A stretch of DNA of 64,000 nucleotides. Source: Litsea cubeba. Its lineage: Eukaryota; Streptophyta; Magnoliopsida; Laurales; Lauraceae. Below the pieces are notes generated by a model. It was not told where the DNA came from and did no database searches. It saw only the letters and a list, made by a program, of their open reading frames with translations. The position numbers and the translations under genes were made by a program. The stretch lies in the NCBI GenBank assembly GCA_012931725.1, contig CM022944.1, positions 30,509,641-30,573,640 on the forward strand. Direction: 5' to 3'. Position 1 is the first letter of the stretch. Each line of letters begins with the position of its first letter. Below are positions 35,586-49,290 of the stretch, one piece after another.

Positions 35586-35629
<44 letters not shown>

Positions 35630-38600
35630 GATGATGATGATGATGACGGCAACGAAGAAAAGTTACCAGGTGGGGTGCCGCACATAGTCTACGATCATCA
35701 ATGTGTTCAACATCTAATCCAATAAACCAAGCTCCCAGTGAGACATCTTCATTTGCATACCTATGTAGCACATGCCTGAGACAAATCACAATACAACGCT
35801 CACAAATAAGACTAAAGAACTAAAGCTTCTGTAAGATACACACACTTGATACTGAGTAAGTTGGCATACTGGTTTATTGATATATAAGAAGCCAAATCTT
35901 TTGAAATGGCATAAAGTTGACCGGTTGCATGGCGGAAATACTTGTTTCCTGCCTCACCAAATTTCCAATACTCAGGTTCATGGTACCTCACTCCCCTGTA
36001 TCAACAACAGTAGGCAAATGAGAAGCTAAAAATGGATGATTTTCACCCGCACATTAACTGGACCATGATGAGATGGCTTACTTTTGTGCAAGAACTGGAC
36101 CAGACTTCATGCATCCAATGTACACCCGTGGCTTTGAACGGTGTCTAGCTAAGGTTGTTCCAAGAGTAGCTGCAATAATTCAAATCAGTAGGAATTGATG
36201 TAACCATGGACTAAAACCGATCACATGAGGACACCATTTTCTCATAAAAGGCTGGTACTATTGGCTTTGTATCTTTTACTTCTATGGACATATATCCCAA
36301 CAAATTAAGAGAAGGAAACATAGCTCTGTGGGACTGTGGGAGTATCAATGTACGCCAGGAAATCTATATACAAGAACTTCACAAAGATTGCATTTCCTTA
36401 GAGGGATTTTTTAATAGAAGTGGATATTTTTGAAATTACTGATTCTTAAAGTTAGACAAACCATGTTTTCTTCAATACTTAATTAAAGTTTCCTTCACTA
36501 ACCAATCCTGCTCACTTTGCGGTTCCTTCCCCCCCCCCCCCCTCAGAAAACCACTTTTGCATAAATATACTCTTGCAGGCTACCATACTTGGGGTGGACC
36601 ACTCAAATACTATACAACTCTTGTACACCATATGTATGTTTATCCATTAGAATCAATTACCTAGGAATTAGTTTCAGACCCCAATTAATGGGATTCATAT
36701 GGCTGGAATAGATACAGTGATACCAAAAGAAGGATATAGAAAGGGTTGCATCTCTCTCAATGAAGGGGACCGATTCCTCGACCAAAATCGTCTCTCTTAT
36801 AGTCTTGTCTCCTCTGGAAATTGTTATTTTGTCAACCGACATTTTGGCATTTAGTTGAAAACTTTGTTATTATACTTATCAGTCAACAATCGAATCCTCA
36901 ATGAGGTCAATGATACCCAGATAAGAATAACAAAGCTTCCAATTTCCCAAGCAGATACAGATATCCTATTGGTATTTGAATTTAGATTCATGATATCTAT
37001 AGAAAAAACATTTTTTTTCTTTTTTTGAATTGTGACCTTTTCCCCGCTAGGAACTCGAACTCACACTCTCACCCCTTACAAGGTGGTGTTTGTTATCCCA
37101 ACCCGCTGACTACAGCCAGGGACTTGAATGTTTGACTTTTACTTGAAACATACACTACAATATTTTTAGTTTTTATTAATGGTAAGTAGCTTCATATTCT
37201 TTGTACAATGCATAACTAAGAAAATTCATTCATATTTACAGAGTTCATACAATAATACTTCTCTGTAGAATTCATCTATACATTTTTATGGCACAAGTAT
37301 GAATAATATGTTAAGAGTTTGCACATATTGAACCTGAAATGAGAGGGATCAGTCAAAACATTCCTCACATTTAACCTATAATCAAAACCATTTTCATACA
37401 GAGTCTTATTTTTTATTTTTATATTTTTAAATTTAATGTACCAAATCTTCCTATCAATAAAATACAACGTTAAAGTATTGCCAAAAACTGGGAATCAAGC
37501 ATCAGCTAATCATACATACACACATCAGATGAAACAGAACAGAAGCTGCTGCATACTATACAAAGCTATGAAAGATATAGATGGAGAAGATTGCTCACCT
37601 ATATTTACATGGACATCATCATCAACCTTGATATAGAAGTCTGCATCCCACATTGAAACAGCAGTTGCAAAATATTTCTTAGTTTTGGCTGATAATTCAA
37701 GATATCCCTCAACATGCTCCTGAAACAGGTTATAACAAATTAAATGATTTTTTTTTTTTACAAGCGTAAGGAACAAAAGGATTGGAATGAATTGGGTGTC
37801 CATCAATGTAATTGGTCCTCCCCTCATAGCATTAGCTTATTCCATTTACAGAGTATACAACAATGGTATTGAGGTGATTTCCCTTAATTGGGGTCATCCT
37901 AATTTCTAAATATTATTGCACATATCTTTTAAATATGGTGGTCCAGACCGCCGTGTTAATATAGATGACAAAGACTCACAAGAAGGATTAGGATCGGTCA
38001 ATTAGAAGATAGCAAATTCTGTGACCCAACAGAACTGTATGCATGACTTCAGCTCATACAAGGAAAAATGATAATAACAGCAACAAAGCATACAAAGAAA
38101 TATTACCAGCCTCATGAAGTCACCATGTCTCCTGTCCTCTGCTTCAATAGCTTTATCCAGAATACCGCCCGATGTTGCACTGGAGTGGTGAAGCCAAATA
38201 CAAATTAATTATTTTCGATTTCAACATATTTGTGATCTGCAAACTCATTAAGAAGCAATAACTAAGACGTATAAACATTAGTTTCATAACTTGGAGCACT
38301 TTCATCAGATCAGTGATCCTTGAAATAGTTAAAGGAGCAGCAGAATGAGAAAAAAAAAATTTTTTTTTTTTTCAAATGGGTAACAGCAGAGATGTCACAT
38401 GCTGTTTGAAATGGTTTGAGCATATACACAGACCAGAAACAGTCCCTGTATGATTGATTTATCGAAGGGTTACAACTTACAAGTTCAAAGAACTAAGAGA
38501 AATGGGGGAGATTATTTTTTTGAATCATTAGTTACTTAGTTATGTAAAATTCTAAATTGTGAAGATGCAAAAACTCATCTGTATCTACTTCCATAAAGTA

Positions 38601-41600
38601 CGAACTCTTACAATATATGATACGAAATAAGCAAATGCATGGTTAACACTCAAATGTATGACATTCACCACACTGAATCTGTTTTCTCCTTTTTTTCACA
38701 GAAATGGTAAAGAAAATCATTGAATAATGCAAAAAATGAACAAAAGCGAGAGCTATAGAGTAAGAAATCGACACTGGAAGCATACAGAAATGGACAGCTT
38801 CCAAAATTAATACGTAAACCGACCACCCTTACTCCATAACATGAATAAAATGTATGCAGACTAGCCAAACCAATGAAGGGTGGTTAACTTAAAGGTACTA
38901 ATGATTGTGATTTAAGGCCAATGCATATAAATAAACTCAAAATTATAAAAAGCCCCAGTTCTTAAAAAAAAGAAACTGTTTTGATAAATGCCTTATATTC
39001 TGTGGTGACTGATCTCCTCGGTCAGAGAGTGCTTATCAGGAAGTTCATGGGCAGAGCCCCCAACCGCTAGATTTTGAGTGGCATTTCGGTAATTTGCATC
39101 GAATATAAATATTCTATAAGTGCACGGTTTAGTGTTACAGAAATCTGTCTATTTTGAGAGGCGTTTGGAGAGAGAAACCCCCATAAAGTTGTAGCCCTGA
39201 TTTCTTAGAGAATGAAAATTGCTCTGTTTGTAGGGTGGATGTAGGCGCACTCCTGGAATATGTAAATCTTCTTGTGTTTTTGTGTTGTCTGTTTACTCAT
39301 TGCATCACAACTGATTACGTTCACAACAGAAACTGATCTTGAGAATTCTTAGAAGGATCAAGAATACAACATTGATCATTGTCACCGACGCATCAAACTT
39401 GTCAGAATTGGTGACAGCTAGTCAAAGACAAATAAATAGCTGACCAAATTTATACAAAACACAGCAAACAATAACATAATTGAGGAAAAACTCACTTGAG
39501 ATGGTGCACTATATTTGCTTGTTGGCAAGACAATGTACCCAACTGCACGATGATTTATAATTCATTTTGATAGTCTTTTAAAATTCAACATCAACAACAG
39601 TTACTGAGCAAGATTCTATCACTTTAGACCTCAAAAATGGTCCTTAAATATTGTGAAAGTTTATTTCTTGTTAAGGCTAGTTTGGTCACTGAAATGAGGG
39701 AAAAAACAGCAGTTAGGACAAGACCTTATTAGATTTTAGCAGGATCAGGACTCAGGAGTTAAAAATTATTTGTAAAGTTGTATAAGGAAGGCCTTGTTTT
39801 AACTATTTGAGTTTGATAACTTTCACTTGTTGCTTACCTTGGTTCTTGGTTTTGTTGACAATACAGTAGTAACATGAGATGATTATAGGAATATACATGG
39901 GCTCAAGGAACACTTTAAACAAGAACTTGAGATTAAGGATGCGTGCATACTGACATACTTTTTAGGCACTAAAGTTGCACGAACTAGAAAAAGGAGTGTC
40001 AATTAGAATGAATATATATTTTTCATCTTCTCAAAGAAACAGGGTCGTGTAAGCTTGTTGACACTCCTCTAGAGTAGAATCACCATCTTAATGCTGAAGA
40101 TAGAGAACCTCTTAGTGCTTCTAGAAGGATAGTTGGGAAGCTAATCCATCTAACTATTACTAGACCATAACTGTAATATGTCCTTGGTTTGATAAGTTAA
40201 TATTTACATTCTCCTTGAACTTCTCATTGGATTCTTTGCCATCTACAGCCACCTCCAAGAAAGGGCATTCTGTACAAAGGCAATAGCCACATATCTATTG
40301 GGCCTTCAACTTTAGGATACCGCATCCATGTTAGCAATAATCCATGTGTGTGTGCGTGTGCGTGCATCAATAGGTGATTAATTAATAGAGACTCATTTGA
40401 GATAGTTCAGACATGTCCAATTCAGGAAAGCAACAACACCTGTGAGGAAAATGTTTTCTATACAGATTGATGGCCCCTCAAGGAAATGGGCTAGGCTGAA
40501 AGGGCATGGATGGAAGCAGTAAGGATAAATCTAAAGAAGTGTAACCTATCCGAGGATTTGTCTCATGGTAGAATAGAAAGGAGAAACAAAACTCATGTGG
40601 TTGACCCTAACATAAGACAATGCTTTGAAGATGATGATGTTAGTTTTATACTTTGTTGTATCATTTTACTGTTTTCACCTCATCATTTTTGCCCAAACTT
40701 GTCCTGTAATTATAAACTAAAGTGATGGGGCCTCTATGTAATAATTAATTTGTGGCTTAAGAGAAAGGGCAAAGATCCTCATGTTGGACCTTAGGTGTTG
40801 ATTCTCAAACAAGTCATGAGCATTGACATGGTATAAGAGTAAACCTTATGTCTGCAAACATGTCTTCTCTTCCTTTAGCATTTCTCTTGTTTCCCATTCT
40901 TAATATCTCTTCTTATTCTCCTTTCTTTACTTTTCCAAGGTAGCAAGGGCTTAGTAGCCAACTTGTTTGGCCAACTAGGCCAGTCTGGCTAGCTAGACCA
41001 GGAAAACAACCAGGCCAGTCTGGCCATTGGCCAGCCGTACCAGGCGAATAGCGACACCAATCCAGCACATAGCTACCTTGTTCACAATTCAACCGATTTG
41101 CATTTGATCTCTTAGTTTGCAGTTTGACGCTCATCCCATTTCAAAAACATCAGAGATGGTAAGTTCATTTAATTCATTTTTCTGTTTGCCTGATTTTTGC
41201 AGTTAGAGTTCTTCAATGCACTAATTCAAATCTACAGTTCAATACTGTAAGTCGATAGGGTTGGTGGGTCACACCATACAGCCTAGGAGTTTGTAGCTTA
41301 GGTATCTGCCAAGTCAGCCCAAGACATTCGATCCGTAGTATCACAAAATGGACTCCTTACATTAAATATAAAATAAAAAAAAATAATAATAAAAAAAACA
41401 CTAGTGAATGGCTCATAGTAATCACTACCTTTGCTTGGATTGCCTCAACACTTAATTGTCCTGATTTTTTATGGACATATTATTAACTAAATTTTCTTCT
41501 ATATGGTAGGTCCCACTAATCCCACAAGTTAGTCTATATATATTTTTATTTCTTCTACACAAAGGACCAGACCATCAACAGGAATAATAAATAAAACACA

Positions 41601-44600
41601 TGATATTGTTTCAATTTCATGAGCAAGTGAGGACCTTTGCCCTTCCATAGCGGGAAAACTATAAGAGGACAGAATTAAGAATAGATATATCATGTGTTGG
41701 GCCCTCTATGAGACCAAAACCACTAATATTGCATAGACACCTCTGTTTGGCAACCAGCTCAAATTTCACTTCCATTAGATTTATGAACCGTGGGATTGAT
41801 CATTTGTGAAATACAGTAATTTTCCCACATAATCCAATGGTGAATCAGACTCCTTTGGAGTGTACTTTTGCAACCATTCTATATAGAGAGGTCCATGCAA
41901 TATGAGTGGTTCTGATCACGCAAAAGAAGGGCGTCAGCATACATCAGGTTTCAGTTGCTGTTAGCATGGGAGAGGGCTCCTTTTCCATGTTTCTACTTCC
42001 CAAACCAGGGGAGGTCTCAGAGAATTTTCTGAGGTCATTGCCATAGATCCATCAGTGGAGCCCAAATTTGGAATCCAGAGCACTCCAAATCGCAGTACTA
42101 GTTGTGGGGTAAATTTCACTTCAAATGGAGTAATGCACACCATCAGATTTTTTGTCTTTTGCATTTTATTTAGTTGTGGGCTTGCACCCACTTGGACCAC
42201 ATTTGACCCAATTATTATTGGGATTCAGACCTGTGGACCCTATCTAACCCCTATTATTAAACAGATCCAACATATGGATCAACCAGTTTTTTAGGTGCAT
42301 CCTTCAAGAAATAGTGAGCCAACAATTAAAAAAGTCTAAAATCTCTCATCTGCACAACAAAAAAGCTTAGTACATTAAAGTATAACCACATGATACCTGA
42401 GATCAGCTTATAAAGTAAAATGCCTACCTGTGACCAATAACAAAACGAATGATGATGCCTTTCTCTTCCTCCAGTTTCTTTCTTTTGTCCCCTATTTTCA
42501 GTTGTAGAAAGAGACCAATAAGCTACAATATCATATCCAAACAGACGACTGAATAATGTGAACCAAAAAAAACACATTAAAAGATATGTATATGAACCTT
42601 GTGGCATCCAGGTTGCACGAACTGAATCTCTTCGTTTCCGGCTGCTAAAAGCAGTGTTAATACCTACAACCATTAAATACCTCCGCTTCCCACTGGATGC
42701 ATGAACCTTCAAGTTCCCCGATATAGGAGAACCATTGAGTATAGACTCCTGTGCTGCCCTTGCAGCTGCTAATTCCATTTCTAAGTTTGAAATCGTTTTA
42801 TCCAGTGTTCTGCATTATAATGTATATTTTCCTATTAGACTCATAGTTGCTTCAAACAAATCTGAACGAAAACTGAATTACATTATACAGAACATTTAAC
42901 TTACTGTATAGCATAATGTGTCTTTGATACTTCCCCAATAATGTCCTTAGGTTCTTGCTTTACAGTCTTCTGTTGGTGAAAAATATACATTGCAAGGCCC
43001 ATTGCGGTCCAAATATATCAACATTAGAATAAGCCCTCAAGAGAAGGGGTTAGAATATGAAAAAAAAATATATATATATATATATAAATGAGTAAATATA
43101 TACATTGCAAGGCCCTCCAGCAGTTCTCGTTTTCTCAAACATATTAGTGCCTTAATTTACATTTTTTTTGTTGCTGATACATCTTTTCAATAGGAAGGCT
43201 GAATATAAATGATATACAAATACTCACAGCTTTGAAGCCACAGCCATCTGAAATTAGTTTCAGCTTTTCGTCTTCAGTTCCATGTGTCCTTGTTATCTCT
43301 TTAGCTTCAGGTACAGTCCACATCCTGTAACCAAATCTCATGGTCACTACAATTATATTCCAAATGGCCTTATATCAATACACATTGAAACTTTTGTGGA
43401 GCCATTTAAGAGCATAATGAAGTATAGGATAACAGAAGACGCCCTACCTCCTTGAATTGGCACGCACCCTGATTTCACTTCAATTAGAGCGATGCCCTAT
43501 ATTGGATTGCATCACCCTAAATTACAAGTGAAAAAGCACCTACAGTAGCGGATATCATTGACCAACCATGACGACTTATTGGGCCATCCCGAATCCATGA
43601 TGGGCTGTTCCTTCCTCAAATCCCCATGCCATGAATGGGATTGGCCCTAAGTGTCCTACAAAGGATTCAAACCAGCCAGGATGGCTTGCAAGCTACTTCG
43701 GCTTGATGCGCTCAAGTTCAAGCTCAGCACAGCTGTTTCGTGAGCTAAGCTCGAGATAGGCCCTGCTTGGCTTGGCTTGGTATATATGTATTAAATTATA
43801 AACGTACTTTGCCCTTTTTTTTTTTTTTGTTTTATTAAAATCTACTTATACTTTTTAAGAAACAATACCGGGCTTTAATACAGATTAAGTTTAACACATG
43901 GACCCTTGATGCCTCTCTAAAACCAAAACATTCAACCACTAAGCATGCAAATTAACTAGTTATACCTTTGAAGTTTAAAACCCTATTAATTAAAAAGGTA
44001 GTCTACAACATAGTAAGAGTGTAAGACTAAGACCCACCTTCAAAGATCTACTCCCCTTTTGAGTCATAACCTCAAAATATGAAGTGAACAATGAAGAACA
44101 TATACACTTAATAATTCAAGTAAACACAATCCATGGTCTGGATTAATAAATTGTGGGTCCCATATATACAACACTAATAATTCAACTTCGATAAAACATG
44201 GGCTCTCATAATTAGTGAGATAAATTATTTTACAATTATGTTTTTATGTTTATCCGCCATCTTTATAATGTTTTATAGTTTAAATCATATTCTAATTTTA
44301 ACCAAAAAAAAAAAAAAATTTTGACTCCCGAGTCACCGAGTTGACTTCACTCCTTAACCCACCAAGTCAGGTACAAAGCATGGATAGGCACGCTATGATC
44401 AGGAAATTAAAGATGGACAAAAAGAGAAGACAAATATAACGGCTTGAACGAACCTGATCTACAGTTATAAAAGAAGAACATAAAGCCTTGGATCTGAAGC
44501 ATTGTAGCTTCAATTGGAATCTATTCCAATTACTCTTCCAAACCACAAAATTTCCCCCCAAATCGGTCACACCCAATTCACCAAATCAGCCAGAAATAGC

Positions 44601-44801
44601 ACAGATTGCCAAATCAATCAAACCCCATTTCTAGAAACCCCTAAAAAAAACATACATAAATGAAAGAGGAAACAAAATTGAAGATTACCTGTTGGTGAAG
44701 AGCAATCCAGCACAGAAGCTGCCGAGACAAAGCAAAAGGGTCCATTTCCTGGACACCACACTCCTTGAAGAACCCTCTGATCCTCTGCTCTTCAAAGACA
44801 T
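32880..44801 (-). CDS. Beta-1,3-galactosyltransferase-type GT31 enzyme, 11 exons, with one frameshift
   Basis: Exons (minus strand, all GT-AG): 44801-44689, 43324-43228, 42969-42905, 42809-42598, 42491-42428, 38179-38107, 37719-37599, 36169-36082, 35995-35870, 35775-35667, 33028-32880. The product, about 405 residues, resembles Arabidopsis beta-1,3-galactosyltransferases that add galactose to protein glycans in the Golgi. Exon 1 encodes a short cytoplasmic tail and a signal anchor (WTLLLCLGSFCAGLLF). Exons 3-4 hold a DUF4094-like stem and the start of the catalytic domain (KRRYLMVVGINTAFSSRKRRDS). Exon 7 has the DDD metal/donor motif in FYIKVDDDVHVN. Exon 10 has the NEDVSLGAWFIGLDVEHIDDRR segment. 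Exon phases join correctly until exon 10, where DDRRLC should be followed by CGTPP but one base is missing near 35682. Exon 11 is intact in the expected frame. Either a recent lesion or a consensus error. Confidence 0.92.
35583..35646. repeat. (AG)n(ATG)n microsatellite
   Basis: An interrupted AG run is followed by ATG triplets. It sits about 20 bases inside the intron that follows GT31 exon 10. Frames that read it as poly-Ser or poly-His are artefacts. Confidence 0.95.
37005..37130 (-). repeat. Probable tRNA-derived SINE in a GT31 intron
   Basis: On the minus strand an A-box-like TAGTCAGCGGGTTGGG (about 37115-37100) is followed by a good B box, GAGTTCGAGTTCC, near 37052, then an A-rich tail (AAAAAAAGAAAAAAAA). 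That order is typical of a plant SINE. Borders and duplication were not resolved. It lies in the intron between exons 7 and 8. Confidence 0.5.
39785..40200 (+). pseudogene. Copia reverse transcriptase relic in a GT31 intron
   Basis: Broken plus-strand frames read a YVDNTVVT-like active-site motif (canonical YVDD), then DDYRNIHGLKEHFKQELEIKD, TYFLGTKVAR and a KLIHL-like end. This is the order of the C-terminal half of Copia reverse transcriptase. It is antisense to the host gene, within the 4.2 kb intron between exons 5 and 6. Many stops. Confidence 0.7.
40385..40640 (+). pseudogene. LINE reverse transcriptase C-terminal relic in a GT31 intron
   Basis: Plus-strand pieces read FRHVQFRKATTPVRK and, after a frame change, WMEAVRINLKKCNLSEDL and RIERRNKTHVVDP. 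This matches the C-terminus of plant L1-type reverse transcriptases (RWFGHVQRRP...PVRR...W.E.V..DL). Only the last 80 or so codons remain. Confidence 0.65.
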
Positions 44802-46799
44802 CCCTCCCTCTTCTTCTTCTTCTTCCTCTTCTTGTCTCACTCAGCCAAGAAATGGGTCTTTAAGGACTCCCCCAGAGAAACCCATTTCAAATCTGGGGTG
44901 ATTCAACCAATCATCACAGAAGAAAATATCAAGGGAGATGTAATCAAACACAGCAGCAGGAGCAGCAGCAGGAGAAGCAGAAGAATTAACTTCTCTGCAA
45001 GCTTGGAGTGTGGATGAAGAGAGAATGGTGGTGAGACAAAGAAAGTCTGGACTTGTTTTTCCTTTTCTTTTCCTTTATTCCAGTTGTGTGTGTGTGTGTG
45101 TTCTATGCCCTCTCTGTCTCCTCTGTGTGTGTGCAGAACAAGTAGGGAAGACCCACCAACTGCTGCCCCCTGCTGTTGAAGTAAATTACCAACAGCTCCC
45201 CAACTAACATTGCCTTGATGGTCTCCTCTGACCGACTCTTTTTTTTCATTTTTTAATGTCCAAGAGACTGAAATAGCCTTGTTCTATTTTAGAATAAAGA
45301 ATGATTTTAGATCTCACAGTTTTGAATCATGATTCTCTCCTGCAAGTGCATTCATCATATTGTGTGTATGTTTCATGTGGGGGCCACTATATGTGGGAAC
45401 TACTTGGAAGCATGGTAAGTCATCATTGGTAAGAGTTGGAAAGGCCTCATCATGATTAGTGTTTTACTGTTATTCTATTTTTACTTTCTTCTTCTTCTGT
45501 TTTTTATCTGAGGATGAAGGATTAGTTTTGAAGGGAAATATCACATCAATTGAATATTTTTAATTTAATAGCCTTTGATTTTTAATAGTTTTGTAACTAT
45601 ACATTTTTTTTTAAGAGGCCACCCTCTTCCGAGTATCAATCGTGAGTATCTTTCGTGCAATATGAGAGATGTGAGGGATCGAAAGATATAAATTAAACTT
45701 AAGGATATGTAAAATATTAACCCATTAGATCCTTCATTTTCTTTTATTTGTAGATCTTAAATTTCAATGCTTTTAAAGGCATTATTTTGTTTGGTTTTAA
45801 TTTAACAGTGAGCAATAATATGGTGATTCGCTCCTATGACAAGGGAAGGGTGGATTTTTTCTTTATTTTTGGATAACCCAGCCAAGGAGGCAACCGATCG
45901 AGTTAAATAAGCAAGTTGATCGGGTTGATTCTTTAGCGGTGGACTTGATAGTAGTCTTTTCGGATTTAAATCGGGCATGAATTTATAAATTAAAGTCGGT
46001 TCAAGGGAAGATTTTATAGTTACATTCACACTTTTTAATAGATTATAATACACATTCTTTGTACAATGTAGTTCACAAAGAACATTTCATCCAAAAGGGC
46101 ACAACAATATGTTTTTTTTGGAATATTTATGCAAGACACACTCAAGTCTCAAATGCCTTTTTAGATATATTTTTAATTATGATTTTTTAGAAAATATCTA
46201 ACAATTTCCCACTATTTTTAAAACTTTTTTCAGAAGAGTAATTAAAATAATAATAATAGTAATAATAAAAAAACTAAAATTTGTATAATGCATCTCTCAC
46301 AAGTGGATGTCCCTTAAACTTGAAGGTAGAATGTATGATAAAACTTTAATGATTAAGTGACCTAACTGAAGTTCACAATATGCTCACATTATACAATATA
46401 ATCGGGCATCTATATTCTAGACATTACACTGTTTTATAGGTCATGCGCTAGTCCTGGTCTTAGCAAATGCTTTAGAGCCTTACTGACAAGACCCATGGGA
46501 CGTAGCCATGTCCTCCACATTCGCAAAGGCAAACTCATTAGGAGTTATTTCGCTCACTCTAAACTAAGTCATGATTTTGTTAAGGACTTATAAAGTTCAG
46601 CTTAGCTAATATAGGCGAAAGGTAAATAATATATAAACCTTAGAGATAATCAAATTTGGAACACAACAGGTTTCTCCACACTTCCAAATAAAATAAATGT
46701 GCACTTCGAGGAATATCTTAATAGACAATTTGATAGATAGTAAATCTAACTAAATTTCCTTTGTACTCTAATTTAGAGTATGCTACAGTCAGGACCACC
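44802..46799. other. GT31 5' region and upstream intergenic sequence
   Basis: The bases just upstream of the ATG are GA-rich on the gene strand (plus-strand CTT repeats, 44803-44836), typical of a plant 5' UTR. A (TG)n run is near 45086-45100. No clear TATA box was found. Further right the sequence is AT-rich with no gene recognised. Confidence 0.45.
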
Positions 46800-46990
46800 C
46801 ATCTATGTTGGTAATAAACTCATCTCCCTCAAGGTTTCCCATATTCGTTCACTTGAAAGAGGTTTAGTCAAAGGGTCTGCTAACATTTCTTGGGTCATAA
46901 GATATTCTAACACAATTCACCCTTTCCCGACTAAACCACAATTATGATTATACTTCATAGCAATGTGTTTAGATTTTACTTATATATATA
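46800..46990 (-). pseudogene. Copia RNase H C-terminal relic
   Basis: The minus strand reads KHIAMKYNHN, then IVLEYLMTQEMLADPLTKPL and SSERIWETLRE with one stop. These match the end of Copia RNase H (KHIDVRYHFIR...ADPLTKPL). Nothing further upstream is recognisable, so only a short fragment survives. It is separate from the Copia insertion at 47868. Confidence 0.7.
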
Positions 46991-47690
46991 CCTTTTGTTC
47001 TTAGCAGTAAACATAGAATACATTAATATACAGTGCGAGTTAATGTACATGAGGCCCCAGTAGAGGCTTGATATAAACATTGGATCTAGGCCTAGGTATA
47101 AATATTTTAGGTTGGTTCTGTCTTGGGGGTAAAGGTCTAAAGCAAGCTCGTCTGTATCCCTACAATTATATATATATATATATACTGTGACAACAAAATC
47201 TAAACTAAAAGTCTATTATGACTATGACGGTAGGAGTTTTGACCAGAAAACACCAAGTTTTTTTATACCAAGGATTCTCATTGTGTCATCTCACCCTGGG
47301 GCGATCAAAAAATCCAAATCAAACCCAGCCTCATTTTTATACATCTTAAAATTAACCACCAAGTTAAAAATTCTCAGCCTTATGTTTCAACTTCTTGAAA
47401 TTACAAATATTTTACCCCAATTTTTAATTTTTGTTTTTTTTACTCTTGTGGGTCCCAATTTGTGATCCGAACTGTTCAACAATTTCATAAAACTAATGAG
47501 CTTCAATTTGTGAAGTTTCATATCTTGCATCCTCTTAGATTTTGAGAAATGAGTGAAAAATGTGACAATTCAATCCTAATTTCTATATTTTTTTGTGCTA
47601 ATGTGGGGCTCCTAATTAAACATGATCCAAGTTCCATTCAATATTTTTATAGAAATGATAATCCCCGAGATCAACTGTCTATGTCTCACA
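46991..47690. other. AT-rich spacer, nothing recognised
   Basis: It contains a (TA)n run near 47168-47184. Short frames at 47187-47465 and 47612-47848 match no family; the latter overlaps the left inverted repeat of the next MULE. Confidence 0.4.
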
Positions 47691-48015
47691 TATTTTTTTG
47701 AGGAATTTACGGCGCAGGTTCCCGTAGGACCCCATACCACTCTTGAAGTCTCAGACACACCGTATTTATGGATAAGGTCCTCAAAATGTATTTTTGTATA
47801 TATATATATTTTGTCGTTTAGCGAATTGTCATAGTTGATATCGACCATTCTGCGAGAACCTAAATATTGTTGTGCGCGTGTATGCGGAAACGTGAATCAG
47901 CGATCTAACGAACAAACAACCACACAAGACAAACAATCACACACAAGAGAATTACCGGAGGATAGCTGCAGATCACTGCGTTTATGTTCGTAAATTTGGT
48001 AATGGAAAATTTATC

Positions 48016-49245
48016 CAAAGAGATGGATGTGAAGACTGCTTTTCTTCACGGTGATCTGAAAGAAGAAATCTACATGACTCAGCCGGAGGGGTTTGAGGTA
48101 GAAGGAAAAGAACAGCTAGTTTGCAGGTTGAAAAAGAGTCTCTACGGGCTGAAACAAGCGCCGAGACAGTGGTACAAGAAGTTTGATTCATTCATGGTGA
48201 GTCATGGGTACCGGAGGACAGCTGCAGATCACTGTGTTTATGTTCGTAAATTTGGTAATGGCAAATTTATCATCCTTCTTTTATATGTAGATGATATGTT
48301 GATAGTTGGACAGGATAGTAAGATGATTGGCAGATTGAAAAGGGACATGTCAAAAACTTTTGACATGAAAGACTTGGGTCCCGCACGACAGATTTTGGGA
48401 ATGCAAATTCGTCGTGACAGGAATGCCAAGAAGCTGTGGTTGTCACAGGAAAAATATGTTGAACGGGTGCTAGCGAGATTCAACATGATAGATGCTAAGC
48501 CAGTTAGCATGCCTTTAGCCAGTCACTTCAAGCTCAGTAAGAGATCATGTCCTACTACAGATGAAGAAAAGGAACGGATGATGTCTGTTCCATACTCCTC
48601 AGCAGTTGGGAGTCTTATGTATGCCATGGTGTGTACACGGCCAGACATTGCTCATGCAGTGGGTGTAGTGAGTAGATTTCTTTCTAACCCTGGGAAAGAG
48701 CATTGGGAAGCAGTGAAGTGGATCTTCAGATATTTGAGAGGTACATCAGATTTATGCTTGTGTTTCGGAGGCTTAAAACCAGTACTTGAAGGCTTTACAG
48801 ATGCTGATTTTGCAGGCGATCTTGATCGTCGGTTGTCTACTTCTGGGTACTTATTTACTTTTGCAGGGGGAGCTATTTCCTGGCAGTCTAAGTTGCAGAA
48901 GTGTACAGCATTGTCTACAACCGAAGCAGAATACATGGCTGCTAATGAAGCAGGGAAGGAGATGATTTGGTTGAGGAATTTCTTTAAAGAACTGGATTTG
49001 AAGCAAGGGGAGTATGTAGTCTACTGTGATAGTCAGAGTGCTATGGATCTTAGCAAGAACGCTACATACCATGCCCGCACAAAGCACGTTGATGTGAGAT
49101 ATCATTAGATTCGTGAGGTCATCGAGAAGAATCTCATGAAGCTGGAAAAGATTCACACTGACAAGAATCCCTCTAACATGATGACTAAGGTCGTGTCTAA
49201 GGGAAAGCTGGAGCTGTGTTCAGAGTTGGCAGGACTGGACTCCTA
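48016..49245 (+). pseudogene. pol: Copia reverse transcriptase and RNase H, truncated at the N-terminus
   Basis: The frame enters at EMDVKTAFLHGDLKEEIYM. It holds LYGLKQAPRQWYKKFD, the catalytic YVDDMLIVG, the thumb region (TFDMKDLGPARQILGM), then RNase H with TRPDIAHAVGVVSRF, FTDADFAGD, TEAEYMAANEA and YCDSQSAMDLSKN. TAG at 49106-49108 replaces an expected Trp; after it the frame continues with IREVIEKN to about 49245. Gag, protease and integrase are absent. The upstream codons from 47984 come from the misplaced duplicate segment and are not a real start. Confidence 0.88.
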
Positions 49246-49290
49246 GTAAGGGGTTCAGAGACGTTTTCCCCATGGTCTGGAGGGGGAGAT

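Noticed and set aside
35464..35789. Poly-Ser and poly-His coding frames
   Set aside because: They read through the microsatellite in the intron after GT31 exon 10.
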